Shown here in pieces: positions 7,115-13,126 of a stretch of DNA of 13,126 bases. Position 1 is the stretch's first letter. Each line of letters opens with the position of its first letter. Under the pieces are notes generated by a model. It was not told where the DNA came from, did not search any database, and saw nothing but the letters and a program-made list of their open reading frames with translations. Source of the stretch: an uncultured Oxalobacter sp. Lineage in GTDB: Bacteria > Pseudomonadota > Gammaproteobacteria > Burkholderiales > Burkholderiaceae_D. Location: assembly GCA_934270705.1 (NCBI GenBank), contig CAKQQG010000041.1:1-13126 (forward strand), given 5' to 3'. The translations under genes and the position numbers were made by a program.

Positions 7115-8158
7115 ATGCCGAAAATACCTCTCGGCGCCAGCAACCTGCTCGTTTCGAAAGTCTGTCTGGGTACCATGACCTTCGGCGACCAGAATAGTGA
7201 AAGCGAATCGTTCAGCCTGCTTGACTACGCTGTTGAACGGGGTATCAATTTCATCGACACGGCGGAGATCTATCCGGTCAAACCGCAAGCAACCACTCAG
7301 GGACTCAGCGAGACCATCATCGGCAACTGGCTGAAGACAAGGGGATTGCGCGACAAAATCGTACTGGCGACCAAGGTTGCAGGACCGTCTCGTCTCATCC
7401 CCTGGATACGCAACGGCAAAAACGATCTGAACGAGTACAACATCCGTCTGGCTGTCGAAGGCAGCCTCAGACGCCTGAAAACGGACTATATCGACCTTTA
7501 CCAGCTGCACTGGCCAAGCCGCAACGTTCCGTTTTTCGGGAAAACCGTTTTCAACCCCAAAGACGAGCGTCCATGCATCCCGATCGAGGAGACACTGGAT
7601 GTACTGGGGAAACTGATCCAGGAAGGCAAAATCCGGTACATCGGCATTTCAAATGAATCCGCATGGGGATTGATGGCGTTCGCCCGTGTCGCCGAAATGA
7701 AAGGCTTGCCCAAAATCGTTTCCATACAAAATGCCTATAACCTGACCGACCGCCATTTCGAAATCGGCATGGACGAAATCTGTTTCAGGGAAAATATCGG
7801 CCTGCTTGCCTACAGCCCGCTGGCGTTCGGACAATTGACCGGAAAATACATCGACAATCCCAAAACACACGGTCGCCTGACGCTGTTCTACTCCGACTGG
7901 AACGCGCATTACCGGCGACCTGCCGTTCTGGAAGCCACCCGCCAGTATATGCAACTGGCAAGAGACCACGGCATCACGCCTGCACAACTGGCGCTGGCCT
8001 GGTGCTATTCACGCTGGTTCATCGATGCCACTATCATCGGCGGAACACGGCGGGAACACCTCAAGGAAAACATCGATGCCCTTTCCATCTCACTCAGCGA
8101 TGAAATCATCGACCACATCAATGAAATCCATGCCATGATCACCAATCCGGCTCTGTAA
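7115..8158 (+). CDS. tas: Tas-like NADP(H)-dependent aldo-keto reductase
   Basis: This 347-residue cytoplasmic TIM-barrel oxidoreductase closely resembles E. coli Tas (346 aa), including IPLGASNLLVSKVCLGTMTFG, DQNSE, LDYAVERGINFIDTAEIYPV, TQGLSETIIGNWL, GPSR, KTDYIDLYQLHWP and EGKIRYIGISNE. The catalytic tetrad is visible as D48, Y53, K87 and H132. The C-terminal IIGGTRREHLKENIDAL is the cofactor-phosphate region. Tas was named from suppression of a tyrosine auxotroph; its true substrate is unclear and members generally reduce aldehydes. ATG 7115 is preferred for its ribosome site and because the protein then starts like the family; ATG 7082 would add 11 residues. It lies close behind pyrD, probably read together, and converges on the GST gene 21 bases away with no terminator seen between them. 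Confidence 0.9.
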   Translation: MPKIPLGASNLLVSKVCLGTMTFGDQNSESESFSLLDYAVERGINFIDTAEIYPVKPQATTQGLSETIIGNWLKTRGLRDKIVLATKVAGPSRLIPWIRNGKNDLNEYNIRLAVEGSLRRLKTDYIDLYQLHWPSRNVPFFGKTVFNPKDERPCIPIEETLDVLGKLIQEGKIRYIGISNESAWGLMAFARVAEMKGLPKIVSIQNAYNLTDRHFEIGMDEICFRENIGLLAYSPLAFGQLTGKYIDNPKTHGRLTLFYSDWNAHYRRPAVLEATRQYMQLARDHGITPAQLALAWCYSRWFIDATIIGGTRREHLKENIDALSISLSDEIIDHINEIHAMITNPAL

Positions 8159-8179
8159 GCCGCCGGCAAACCATCGTTT

Positions 8180-8788
8180 CTAGCCCTGAATCAGTCCTTC
8201 CGCCATCATGGCACGGCGGACTGCAGGACGCTGTGCCACACGTTCACGATAAGCCGACAGCGCTTTCCATTGTCCGGTTTCCAGATCTGCCGCACCGATC
8301 CAGCCGGTGATAGTGAAAAGATAGGCATCGGCTACGGTAAACTGCTCACCGACAAGATACTGACTTTTGCCCAGCTGTCTGTCCACATAGTCGAACTGCC
8401 TCAGCAAGTTTTTTTTCGCTGCCTCACGACACGAGGCGTATGCAGGATTGAAAACTGGCGTAAACCCTTTTTGCAATTCCGTCGCAATATAATTGAGCCA
8501 TTCCATCACGCGATAACGCGCCATGGTACCCGGCAACGGCATCAATCCCTTTTCGGGCACCTGATCCGCCAGATACTGGACAATCACCGCCCCTTCCGTC
8601 AGTATCTGACCATCGTTCAGTTCCAGAGCGGGAACGGAACCCTTGGTATTGACCAGATAAAAATCATGACCGGATGCCGTTTCCTTGAGCTGCAAATCCA
8701 CTTTTTCCAGTTCAAACGGCAATCCGGATTCTTCCAGAACGATATGCGGAGACAGTGAGCAGGCTCCCGGCGTGTAATACAGTTTCAT
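8180..8788 (-). CDS. gstA: Beta-class glutathione S-transferase with His106 replaced by Gln
   Basis: This 202-residue cytosolic enzyme closely resembles E. coli GstA (201 aa): MKLYYTPGACSLSPHI, VNTKGSVPALELNDGQILTEG, VIVQYLAD, RVMEWLNYIATEL and FTVADAYLFT. The family conjugates glutathione to electrophiles or forms mixed disulfides with it. The beta-class cysteine is present at C10, and the glutathione-binding Ser of the TEG-type motif region is T64-E65-G66. The residue at 106 is Gln (codon CAA) within ATELQKGFT, where E. coli has His106, a conserved active-site residue of the class. AAAGGA lies seven bases before the ATG. It diverges from the M48 gene. Beta-class identity is firm; the symbol is given by similarity. 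Confidence 0.92.
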   Translation of the reverse strand: MKLYYTPGACSLSPHIVLEESGLPFELEKVDLQLKETASGHDFYLVNTKGSVPALELNDGQILTEGAVIVQYLADQVPEKGLMPLPGTMARYRVMEWLNYIATELQKGFTPVFNPAYASCREAAKKNLLRQFDYVDRQLGKSQYLVGEQFTVADAYLFTITGWIGAADLETGQWKALSAYRERVAQRPAVRRAMMAEGLIQG

Positions 8789-8858
8789 CGTACGATCCTT
8801 TCATTGAATACCGGCAAAACAGACCGTGCATCGTCAAACCATGCAGGCAGATGACAGC

Positions 8859-8888
8859 ATCATACCCTTTCTGGCCATGAAATGTCGC
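8859..8888 (-). promoter_or_regulatory. Candidate sigma-70 promoter for the GST gene
   Basis: On the minus strand GCGACA (8888-8883) and TATGAT (8864-8859) are 18 bp apart, with four and five matches to consensus. The leader would be about 64 nt. The 227-bp divergent region 8789-9015 shows no other convincing signal and no clear promoter for the M48 gene. Confidence 0.35.
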
Positions 8889-9015
8889 CGACAAAACGCA
8901 TATTCATATCAGGCTGCGCAATACCTGGAAAAAAGGGAAAATTTGCACATCTTGATGAAAAATGGTTTCATTATCTGTATCGACAGATCAAACCGTCATT
9001 CCTCAGATACTGCCT

Positions 9016-9858
9016 ATGAAACGCACCATTCTTCTACTGCTCGTTCTGATAACCGGTCCTCTGCTGATCGCTGGCTGCCAGAGTACCACGGCCGGTGGTG
9101 TGACTAACTCTTCAAGAAGCCAACTGTTGCTGATTTCTGCCGATGATATCAACCAGGGGGCAGCAACTGCCTATCAGCGTACCCTGAGCAAGGCACGTAC
9201 GGACAAGGCCTTAAATACCAGTACCGCATCGACCAAACGCGTCCGCGATATCGCCAACCGCCTCATTGCACAAGTCGGTGTATTTCGGCCGGACGCCCTC
9301 AACTGGAACTGGGAAATCAATGTCATCAACAGCAAGGAAGTGAACGCTTACTGCATGCCGGGCGGCAAAATCGCCGTTTACAGCGGCATCATCAGTTCAT
9401 TGAACCTGACGGACGATGAACTGGCCGCAGTTATCGGACATGAAATGGCACATGCGTTGCGCGAACACAGCCGTGAACAGGTTTCACAACAAATCGCCGC
9501 CGATCAGGCCTTGTCGCTCATCAGTGCGCTGGCCGGCTTCAGTTCGACACAGGAATCGCTCGCCAACATGGCCAGCCAGCTGGTCATGACGCTGCCGTTT
9601 TCCAGAACCATGGAAACAGAAGCGGATATCATGGGTATGGAACTGATGGCACGCGCAGGCTACAACCCGGAAGCGGCAGTCAACGTCTGGAAAAAGATGG
9701 AAAAACTCGGTGGCGACGCACCACCCGAACTGTTATCGACTCACCCGAGCGACGAATCGCGTATCGAACGTTTGCAGGCGGAGCTGCCGAAAGTCATGCC
9801 CTTGTATCAGGCAACCGCAACGAAAAGCAAGACAAAGCGTGTGTCATCACGAAAATGA
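9016..9858 (+). CDS. M48-family metalloprotease, lipoprotein
   Basis: This 280-residue zinc metallopeptidase is predicted to be a lipoprotein. Residues 1-20 form a lipoprotein signal peptide with lipobox L-I-A-G-C21. Residue 22 is Gln, not Asp, so outer-membrane sorting is expected. The catalytic motif is H142-E143-M-A-H146 in VIGHEMAHALREH, with the third zinc ligand E200 in SRTMETEAD and the conserved D204. The upstream CMPGGKIAVYSGI strand is typical of soluble M48 proteases such as LoiP and BepA, which handle misassembled envelope proteins. It lacks the TPR repeats of BepA, so it is nearer LoiP in build. The C-terminus is basic (KSKTKRVSSRK). ATG 9016 is chosen because the signal peptide starts there; an ATG at 8962 would add 18 polar residues in front and spoil it. 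No strong ribosome site is seen. Confidence 0.9.
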   Translation: MKRTILLLLVLITGPLLIAGCQSTTAGGVTNSSRSQLLLISADDINQGAATAYQRTLSKARTDKALNTSTASTKRVRDIANRLIAQVGVFRPDALNWNWEINVINSKEVNAYCMPGGKIAVYSGIISSLNLTDDELAAVIGHEMAHALREHSREQVSQQIAADQALSLISALAGFSSTQESLANMASQLVMTLPFSRTMETEADIMGMELMARAGYNPEAAVNVWKKMEKLGGDAPPELLSTHPSDESRIERLQAELPKVMPLYQATATKSKTKRVSSRK

Positions 9859-9868
9859 CCGGCTTTTT

Positions 9869-9906
9869 CCAATAAAAAACGCGCCGGTCGGCGCGTTTTT
9901 TATTGG
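9869..9906. terminator. Bidirectional intrinsic terminator between the M48 gene and glnS
   Basis: A perfect 17-bp inverted repeat (9869-9885 with 9890-9906) surrounds the loop GGTC. Its core is CGCGCC/GGCGCG, flanked by six A on the left and six T on the right. It therefore works as a Rho-independent terminator on both strands and serves both convergent genes, ending 10 bases after the M48 stop and 17 bases before the glnS stop. Confidence 0.93.
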
Positions 9907-9923
9907 TTACATCCCGGGACAGC

Positions 9924-11681
9924 TTATTTTTTCTTGCCCCAGGAGTCACGCAAGGTGACGGAACGGTTGAACACGGGTTTGCCCGGCTGCGAATCCTTGA
10001 TATCGGCGACAAAGTAGCCATGTCGTTCGAACTGGTAAATATCCCCCGGCAACGCTGCTGCAAGACCGGGTTCCAGATAGGCGCGAACCACTTCTTTCGA
10101 TGCCGGATTCAACGCGAGCCGGAAATCCTTGTTGTTGGCGTCCGGCGCCGGATCGGCAAACAGCCTGTCGTACAACCGGACTTCCGCTTCCACTGCATGC
10201 GCACAGCTGACCCAATGGATATTGCCCTTGACCTTGTAGGCAGTACTGCCTTCCGTACCGCTGCGACTGTCAGGGAAATACTGGCAGTGTACGGCTGTCA
10301 CATTGCCGTTTTCGTCCTGATCATATCCTGTGCACTCGACCACATAGCCGTAACGCAAACGGACACGATTGCCAGGGAAAAGCCGGAAATATCCCTTGAC
10401 CGGATCGATCATGAAATCCTCGCGCTCGATCCACAACTCGCGTGTGATAGGGAAGCGCCGCAATCCCCGTTCGGGATAATGCGGATGCACCGGAGACGTG
10501 CATTCTTCCTCAAGATGCGCAGGGAAATTGTCGATGATCAGCTTCAGCGGATGCAAAACAGCGGCAGCTCTCGGCGCCTTCGGGTCAAGATCGTCCCTCA
10601 GACTGCCTTCCAGTGTCCCCATATCGATCCAGCCATCAGCCTTGGCCACACCGATCCGTTCACAAAACAACTGGATCGATTCCGGCGTATAACCGCGGCG
10701 CCGTATGCCGACGATCGTAGGCATACGCGGATCATCCCAGCCATCGACGATTTTTTCCTCGACGAGCTGCAACAGTTTGCGTTTGCTGGTGATGGTATAG
10801 GTGAGATTCAGGCGCGCGAATTCATACTGGTGCGGCAACGGTTTTTGCAGAAAACCGCCGATCACCCGCCCATCCGGCAGGGTAACCGTTTCGGTCAGGC
10901 GCTCCAGGATCCAGTCATAAAACGGACGATGATCCTGAAATTCCAGCGTGCAAATCGAATGGGTGATATTTTCCAGCGCGTCCGAAATCGGATGCGTATA
11001 GTCATACATCGGATAAATATTCCATTTGTCCCCTGTACGATGATGATGTGCATGACGAATCCGGTAAATCACCGGATCGCGCATGTTCATGTTCGGGGAC
11101 GCCATATCGATTTTCGCACGCAACACATGCGCGCCATCCGGAAATTCGCCGGCCTTCATCCGCCTGAACAAATCCAGCGATTCGGACGCCGGACGATCGC
11201 GGTAAGGCGAATTTTTGCCGGGTTCGGAAAAACTGCCCCGGTTTCTGGCGATTTCTTCCGCCGTCTGGCTGTCCACATAAGCATGCCCGGCTTCGATCAG
11301 ATACTCTGCCATCATATACAGGGTATCGAAATAATCGCTGGCGTAATGCAAATAGGCCGTACCGCCCTGTTCCCATGAAAAACCGAGCCACTGGACACTG
11401 TCCTTGATCGTATCGACAAATTCCTGGTCTTCCTTGGTCGGATTGGTATCGTCGAAACGCAAGTGGCAACGCCCCTGATAATCCCTTGCCAACCCGAAGT
11501 TCAAGCAAATCGATTTGGCATGTCCGATATGCAGATAGCCATTCGGTTCTGGCGGGAAACGGGTAATCACATTAGGCATGCCGGGACGCTGATACGTTCC
11601 CTTTTCATTGTCGGCCTCGATGATGGCGCGCAAAAAATTGGAAGAGGGGGTGGATGTGCTGTTTTTGTTATCGGCGTTCAT
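9924..11681 (-). CDS. glnS: Glutaminyl-tRNA synthetase
   Basis: GlnS, a class I synthetase, charges tRNA-Gln with glutamine in the cytoplasm. The 585-residue protein has the Rossmann catalytic domain with RFPPEPNGYLHIGHAKS (HIGH at 51-54), CHLRFDDTNP, the GlnRS-typical LENITHSICTLEFQDHRPFYDW (237-258), and the second class I signature as ITSKRKL (297-303), where E. coli has VMSKRKL. GWDDPRMPT follows, then the two anticodon-binding beta-barrels (IEREDF, GYFRLFPGNRVRLRYGY, GNIHWVS). It is about 30 residues longer than the E. coli enzyme (554 aa), partly from a Ser/Thr/Asn-rich N-terminal tail before residue 16. Conserved Gln-specific rather than Glu-specific sequence makes GltX unlikely. The ribosome site is weak. 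A -10-like TAAAAT lies about 30 bases upstream of the start codon. Confidence 0.97.
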   Translation of the reverse strand: MNADNKNSTSTPSSNFLRAIIEADNEKGTYQRPGMPNVITRFPPEPNGYLHIGHAKSICLNFGLARDYQGRCHLRFDDTNPTKEDQEFVDTIKDSVQWLGFSWEQGGTAYLHYASDYFDTLYMMAEYLIEAGHAYVDSQTAEEIARNRGSFSEPGKNSPYRDRPASESLDLFRRMKAGEFPDGAHVLRAKIDMASPNMNMRDPVIYRIRHAHHHRTGDKWNIYPMYDYTHPISDALENITHSICTLEFQDHRPFYDWILERLTETVTLPDGRVIGGFLQKPLPHQYEFARLNLTYTITSKRKLLQLVEEKIVDGWDDPRMPTIVGIRRRGYTPESIQLFCERIGVAKADGWIDMGTLEGSLRDDLDPKAPRAAAVLHPLKLIIDNFPAHLEEECTSPVHPHYPERGLRRFPITRELWIEREDFMIDPVKGYFRLFPGNRVRLRYGYVVECTGYDQDENGNVTAVHCQYFPDSRSGTEGSTAYKVKGNIHWVSCAHAVEAEVRLYDRLFADPAPDANNKDFRLALNPASKEVVRAYLEPGLAAALPGDIYQFERHGYFVADIKDSQPGKPVFNRSVTLRDSWGKKK

Positions 11682-11710
11682 GACTTGTATCTAAAAAACG
11701 AGTAAGCTAC

Positions 11711-11744
11711 ATTTTACCGCGACAATGCATTGTATAGTGCATTG
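11711..11744. promoter_or_regulatory. Divergent glnS/response-regulator control region with TGCATTG repeats
   Basis: The 136-bp gap between the two divergent genes holds TAAAAT on the minus strand (11716-11711), a likely glnS -10, and TATAGT on the plus strand (11733-11738), a possible -10 for the regulator gene. TGCATTG is repeated at 11726-11732 and 11738-11744, 12 bp apart. The first copy lies in the perfect palindrome CAATGCATTG (11723-11732). The repeats overlap both presumed promoters, so they could be an operator. No good -35 is found for either direction. Confidence 0.35.
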
Positions 11745-11817
11745 CCGTCGACTCTTTGAGAAGCACACCGGCACTCCGGCCATTGACAGCTAACGTCCCC
11801 ATTCAGTCCGACAGCTT

Positions 11818-12462
11818 ATGATCAGGATTGTCATTGCAGACGACCACACCCTGATGCGCGAAGGGTTAAAACGCATTCTGGAAAGTACCGACGACATCGA
11901 AGTCGCCGGCGAGGCAACCGACGGATTCGGTGTACTGTCACTCGTCCGCAAGGGCGGGTTCGATTTGTTGCTGCTTGATCTTTCCATGCCCGGACGCAGC
12001 GGTATCGATCTGATTCGCCAGATACGCACCGAATCGCCAAAGCTGCCGGTACTGGTACTGACCATGTACGAGGAAGAGCAATACGCCATCCGCTCGATCC
12101 GCGCCGGCGCACAGGGTTATCTGACGAAGGAAAGTGCGGGAACACAGCTGGTTCATGCCATACGGAAAGTGGCCTCAGGCAAGCCCTATATCAGCATGGA
12201 AGTCGCGGAACAACTTGCGCTCGATATCATGACGCCTGAAAACCCCCTGCCGCACAGCCAGTTATCCAATCGTGAGTTCGAGATTTTCAACCTGCTGGCA
12301 CAAGGAAAATCCATCACCGACATCGGACGGCAACTTCACCTGAGCGTCAAGACAGTCAGCACTCACAAATCGCGCATCCTGAACAAGATGGGGATGCATT
12401 CCCTCTCGGAAATTGTCCGTTACGCCATTGCACACAACCTGCTGGCGCCCTTCGAAAAATAG
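11818..12462 (+). CDS. NarL/FixJ-type response regulator
   Basis: This 214-residue two-component transcription regulator has an N-terminal receiver domain (residues 1-118) with acidic pocket D8-D9, phosphoacceptor D54 (LLLLDLSMPG), T82 and K104 (YLTKES). The C-terminal LuxR-type helix-turn-helix (about 149-204) starts LSNREFEIFNLLAQGKS and contains SVKTVSTHKSRILNKMG. All key switch residues are present, so phosphorylation-controlled DNA binding is expected. No histidine kinase is in the window; glnS diverges upstream and plsY converges downstream, so it is an orphan by position. It resembles the RcsB/DegU/UvrY group generally, but I cannot assign a specific ortholog. The ATG at 11818 has no clear Shine-Dalgarno sequence, and no better upstream start is seen. 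Confidence 0.92.
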   Translation: MIRIVIADDHTLMREGLKRILESTDDIEVAGEATDGFGVLSLVRKGGFDLLLLDLSMPGRSGIDLIRQIRTESPKLPVLVLTMYEEEQYAIRSIRAGAQGYLTKESAGTQLVHAIRKVASGKPYISMEVAEQLALDIMTPENPLPHSQLSNREFEIFNLLAQGKSITDIGRQLHLSVKTVSTHKSRILNKMGMHSLSEIVRYAIAHNLLAPFEK

Positions 12463-12465
12463 GGC

Positions 12466-12489
12466 AAAGCGCCTTCATCCCGCTTTTTT
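12466..12489 (+). terminator. Weak candidate terminator after the response regulator
   Basis: AAAGCG and CGCTTT form a 6-bp stem with a 9-base loop, and six T in a row end the structure on the plus strand. It begins four bases after the regulator stop and overlaps the end of plsY. The stem is short and the loop large, so efficiency is doubtful. Confidence 0.35.
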
Positions 12490-13086
12490 CTTGCTGCCGA
12501 TCTTGCTTTCCCTGCCTGCCATCAGATTACCGATATTCTGGCGATGACGCCCGATCAGGAATGCGCTGATAACGACAATCGCTGCGAAATACAGATTGAA
12601 TCCGAAAAACAGACCATAATATATCGGAGCCAGCACAGCTGAAATCAGGGCGGACAAAGACGAATAGCGCGACAGTACCGCCACACACAACCAGGTCACC
12701 AGCACCAGCAGTCCCAGTAACGGACTGATTCCCAGCAAGACACCCAGCGCAGTCGCCACGCCCTTGCCCCCCTTGAATTGGGCAAACACGGGAAACAAAT
12801 GACCAAGAAATACGGCAACGCAAACACAGGCCATCCCGACTTCGCCGACATGAAACTGCGGCCCGAAACGAAAAGCCAGCCAGACTGCCAGCCACCCCTT
12901 GGCAGCATCGCCGACCAGCGTAAGCAAGGCTGCCAGCTTGTTGCCGCTACGCAATACATTGGTGGCTCCCGGATTCTTCGAACCATATGTTCGGGGATCG
13001 GCCAGACCGAAAAGTTTGCTGCTCACCAGCGCGAATGAAATAGACCCCAGAAGATAGGCCACCACAACGAACAAAACCGTATACAT
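12475..13086 (-). CDS. plsY: Acyl-phosphate:glycerol-3-phosphate acyltransferase PlsY
   Basis: PlsY transfers an acyl group from acyl-phosphate (made by PlsX) to glycerol-3-phosphate, the first step of phospholipid synthesis, at the inner membrane. The 203-residue protein has the three conserved cytoplasmic-side motifs: [12 protein letters not shown] (35-46), [18 protein letters not shown] (95-112, with the glycine-rich acyl-phosphate loop) and [16 protein letters not shown] (180-195). Five hydrophobic segments lie between or around them, and the tail is lysine-rich. Length matches the family (about 200 aa). No acyl-CoA type PlsB motif is present. Only 40 bases upstream are in the window, with no strong ribosome site or promoter recognisable. 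The gene ends 12 bases from the convergent regulator stop. Confidence 0.96.
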   Translation of the reverse strand: MYTVLFVVVAYLLGSISFALVSSKLFGLADPRTYGSKNPGATNVLRSGNKLAALLTLVGDAAKGWLAVWLAFRFGPQFHVGEVGMACVCVAVFLGHLFPVFAQFKGGKGVATALGVLLGISPLLGLLVLVTWLCVAVLSRYSSLSALISAVLAPIYYGLFFGFNLYFAAIVVISAFLIGRHRQNIGNLMAGRESKIGSKKKAG

Positions 13087-13126
13087 ACTTTCAACTGCCT
13101 GTTTTCCTGTTGGGTCACGGGAAAAC

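Noticed and set aside
8962..9015. Upstream ATG 8962 for the M48 protease
   Set aside because: It would place 18 polar residues before a textbook lipoprotein signal peptide that begins at ATG 9016.
9903..11378. A 491-codon open frame on the plus strand opposite glnS
   Set aside because: It is antisense to an unmistakable glnS, has no family resemblance, is rich in Arg/His/Ile as expected from a shadow frame, and begins just after a terminator without a ribosome site.
11783..11788. Perfect TTGACA upstream of the response regulator
   Set aside because: The -10 position 17 bp away (GTCCGA) is not a promoter element, and transcription would start at or inside the start codon.

Overview
The window looks like ordinary chromosome from a betaproteobacterium, most likely Burkholderiales and possibly close to Oxalobacteraceae. 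This rests on family resemblance (the GlnRS SKRK signature, the Nudix-aat-pyrD neighbourhood, PutP and Tas of proteobacterial type) and on an even, moderately GC-rich composition. It is an inference from memory, not a database result. I see no insertion sequence, integrase, CRISPR array or obvious composition break. The coding frames are intact, apart from the first gene, which is cut by the window edge.

Layout. Positions 2-802 hold the 3' part of an NAD-dependent epimerase/dehydratase gene, followed by a strong inverted repeat. At 993-1889 is a radical SAM protein with an unusual C-x4-C-x2-C cluster motif, behind an extended -10 promoter. At 2099-3589 is putP (Na+/proline symporter), also behind an extended -10. 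A solitary initiator tRNA-fMet gene lies on the minus strand (3725-3801) with its own promoter and terminator. A plus-strand run follows: zinc-ribbon Nudix hydrolase (4044-4613), a small ThsB/DUF1863-type TIR-like protein (4663-5106), aat (5153-5908), pyrD (6032-7072) and a Tas-like aldo-keto reductase (7115-8158). A beta-class glutathione transferase (8180-8788, minus) converges on this run and diverges from an M48 lipoprotein protease (9016-9858). A perfect bidirectional terminator separates the protease from glnS (9924-11681, minus). A NarL-type response regulator (11818-12462) diverges from glnS, and plsY (12475-13086, minus) closes the window.

How the genes relate. Most are housekeeping: proline uptake, translation initiation, glutaminyl-tRNA charging, N-degron tagging by Aat, pyrimidine synthesis, phospholipid synthesis and envelope protein quality control. 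The exception is the TIR-like gene between the Nudix gene and aat. Proteins of this fold include the NAD+-using signal generator of Thoeris anti-phage defence, and Nudix enzymes commonly hydrolyse NAD+ and ADP-ribose derivatives. The pair is the best candidate here for an undescribed nucleotide-signalling module. The link is inference from adjacency and fold, and no ThsA-like effector is visible.

Other points worth checking are the loss of the conserved active-site His106 in the GST, the non-canonical radical SAM motif, phased direct repeats upstream of tRNA-fMet, and TGCATTG repeats in the glnS/response-regulator divergent promoter region.
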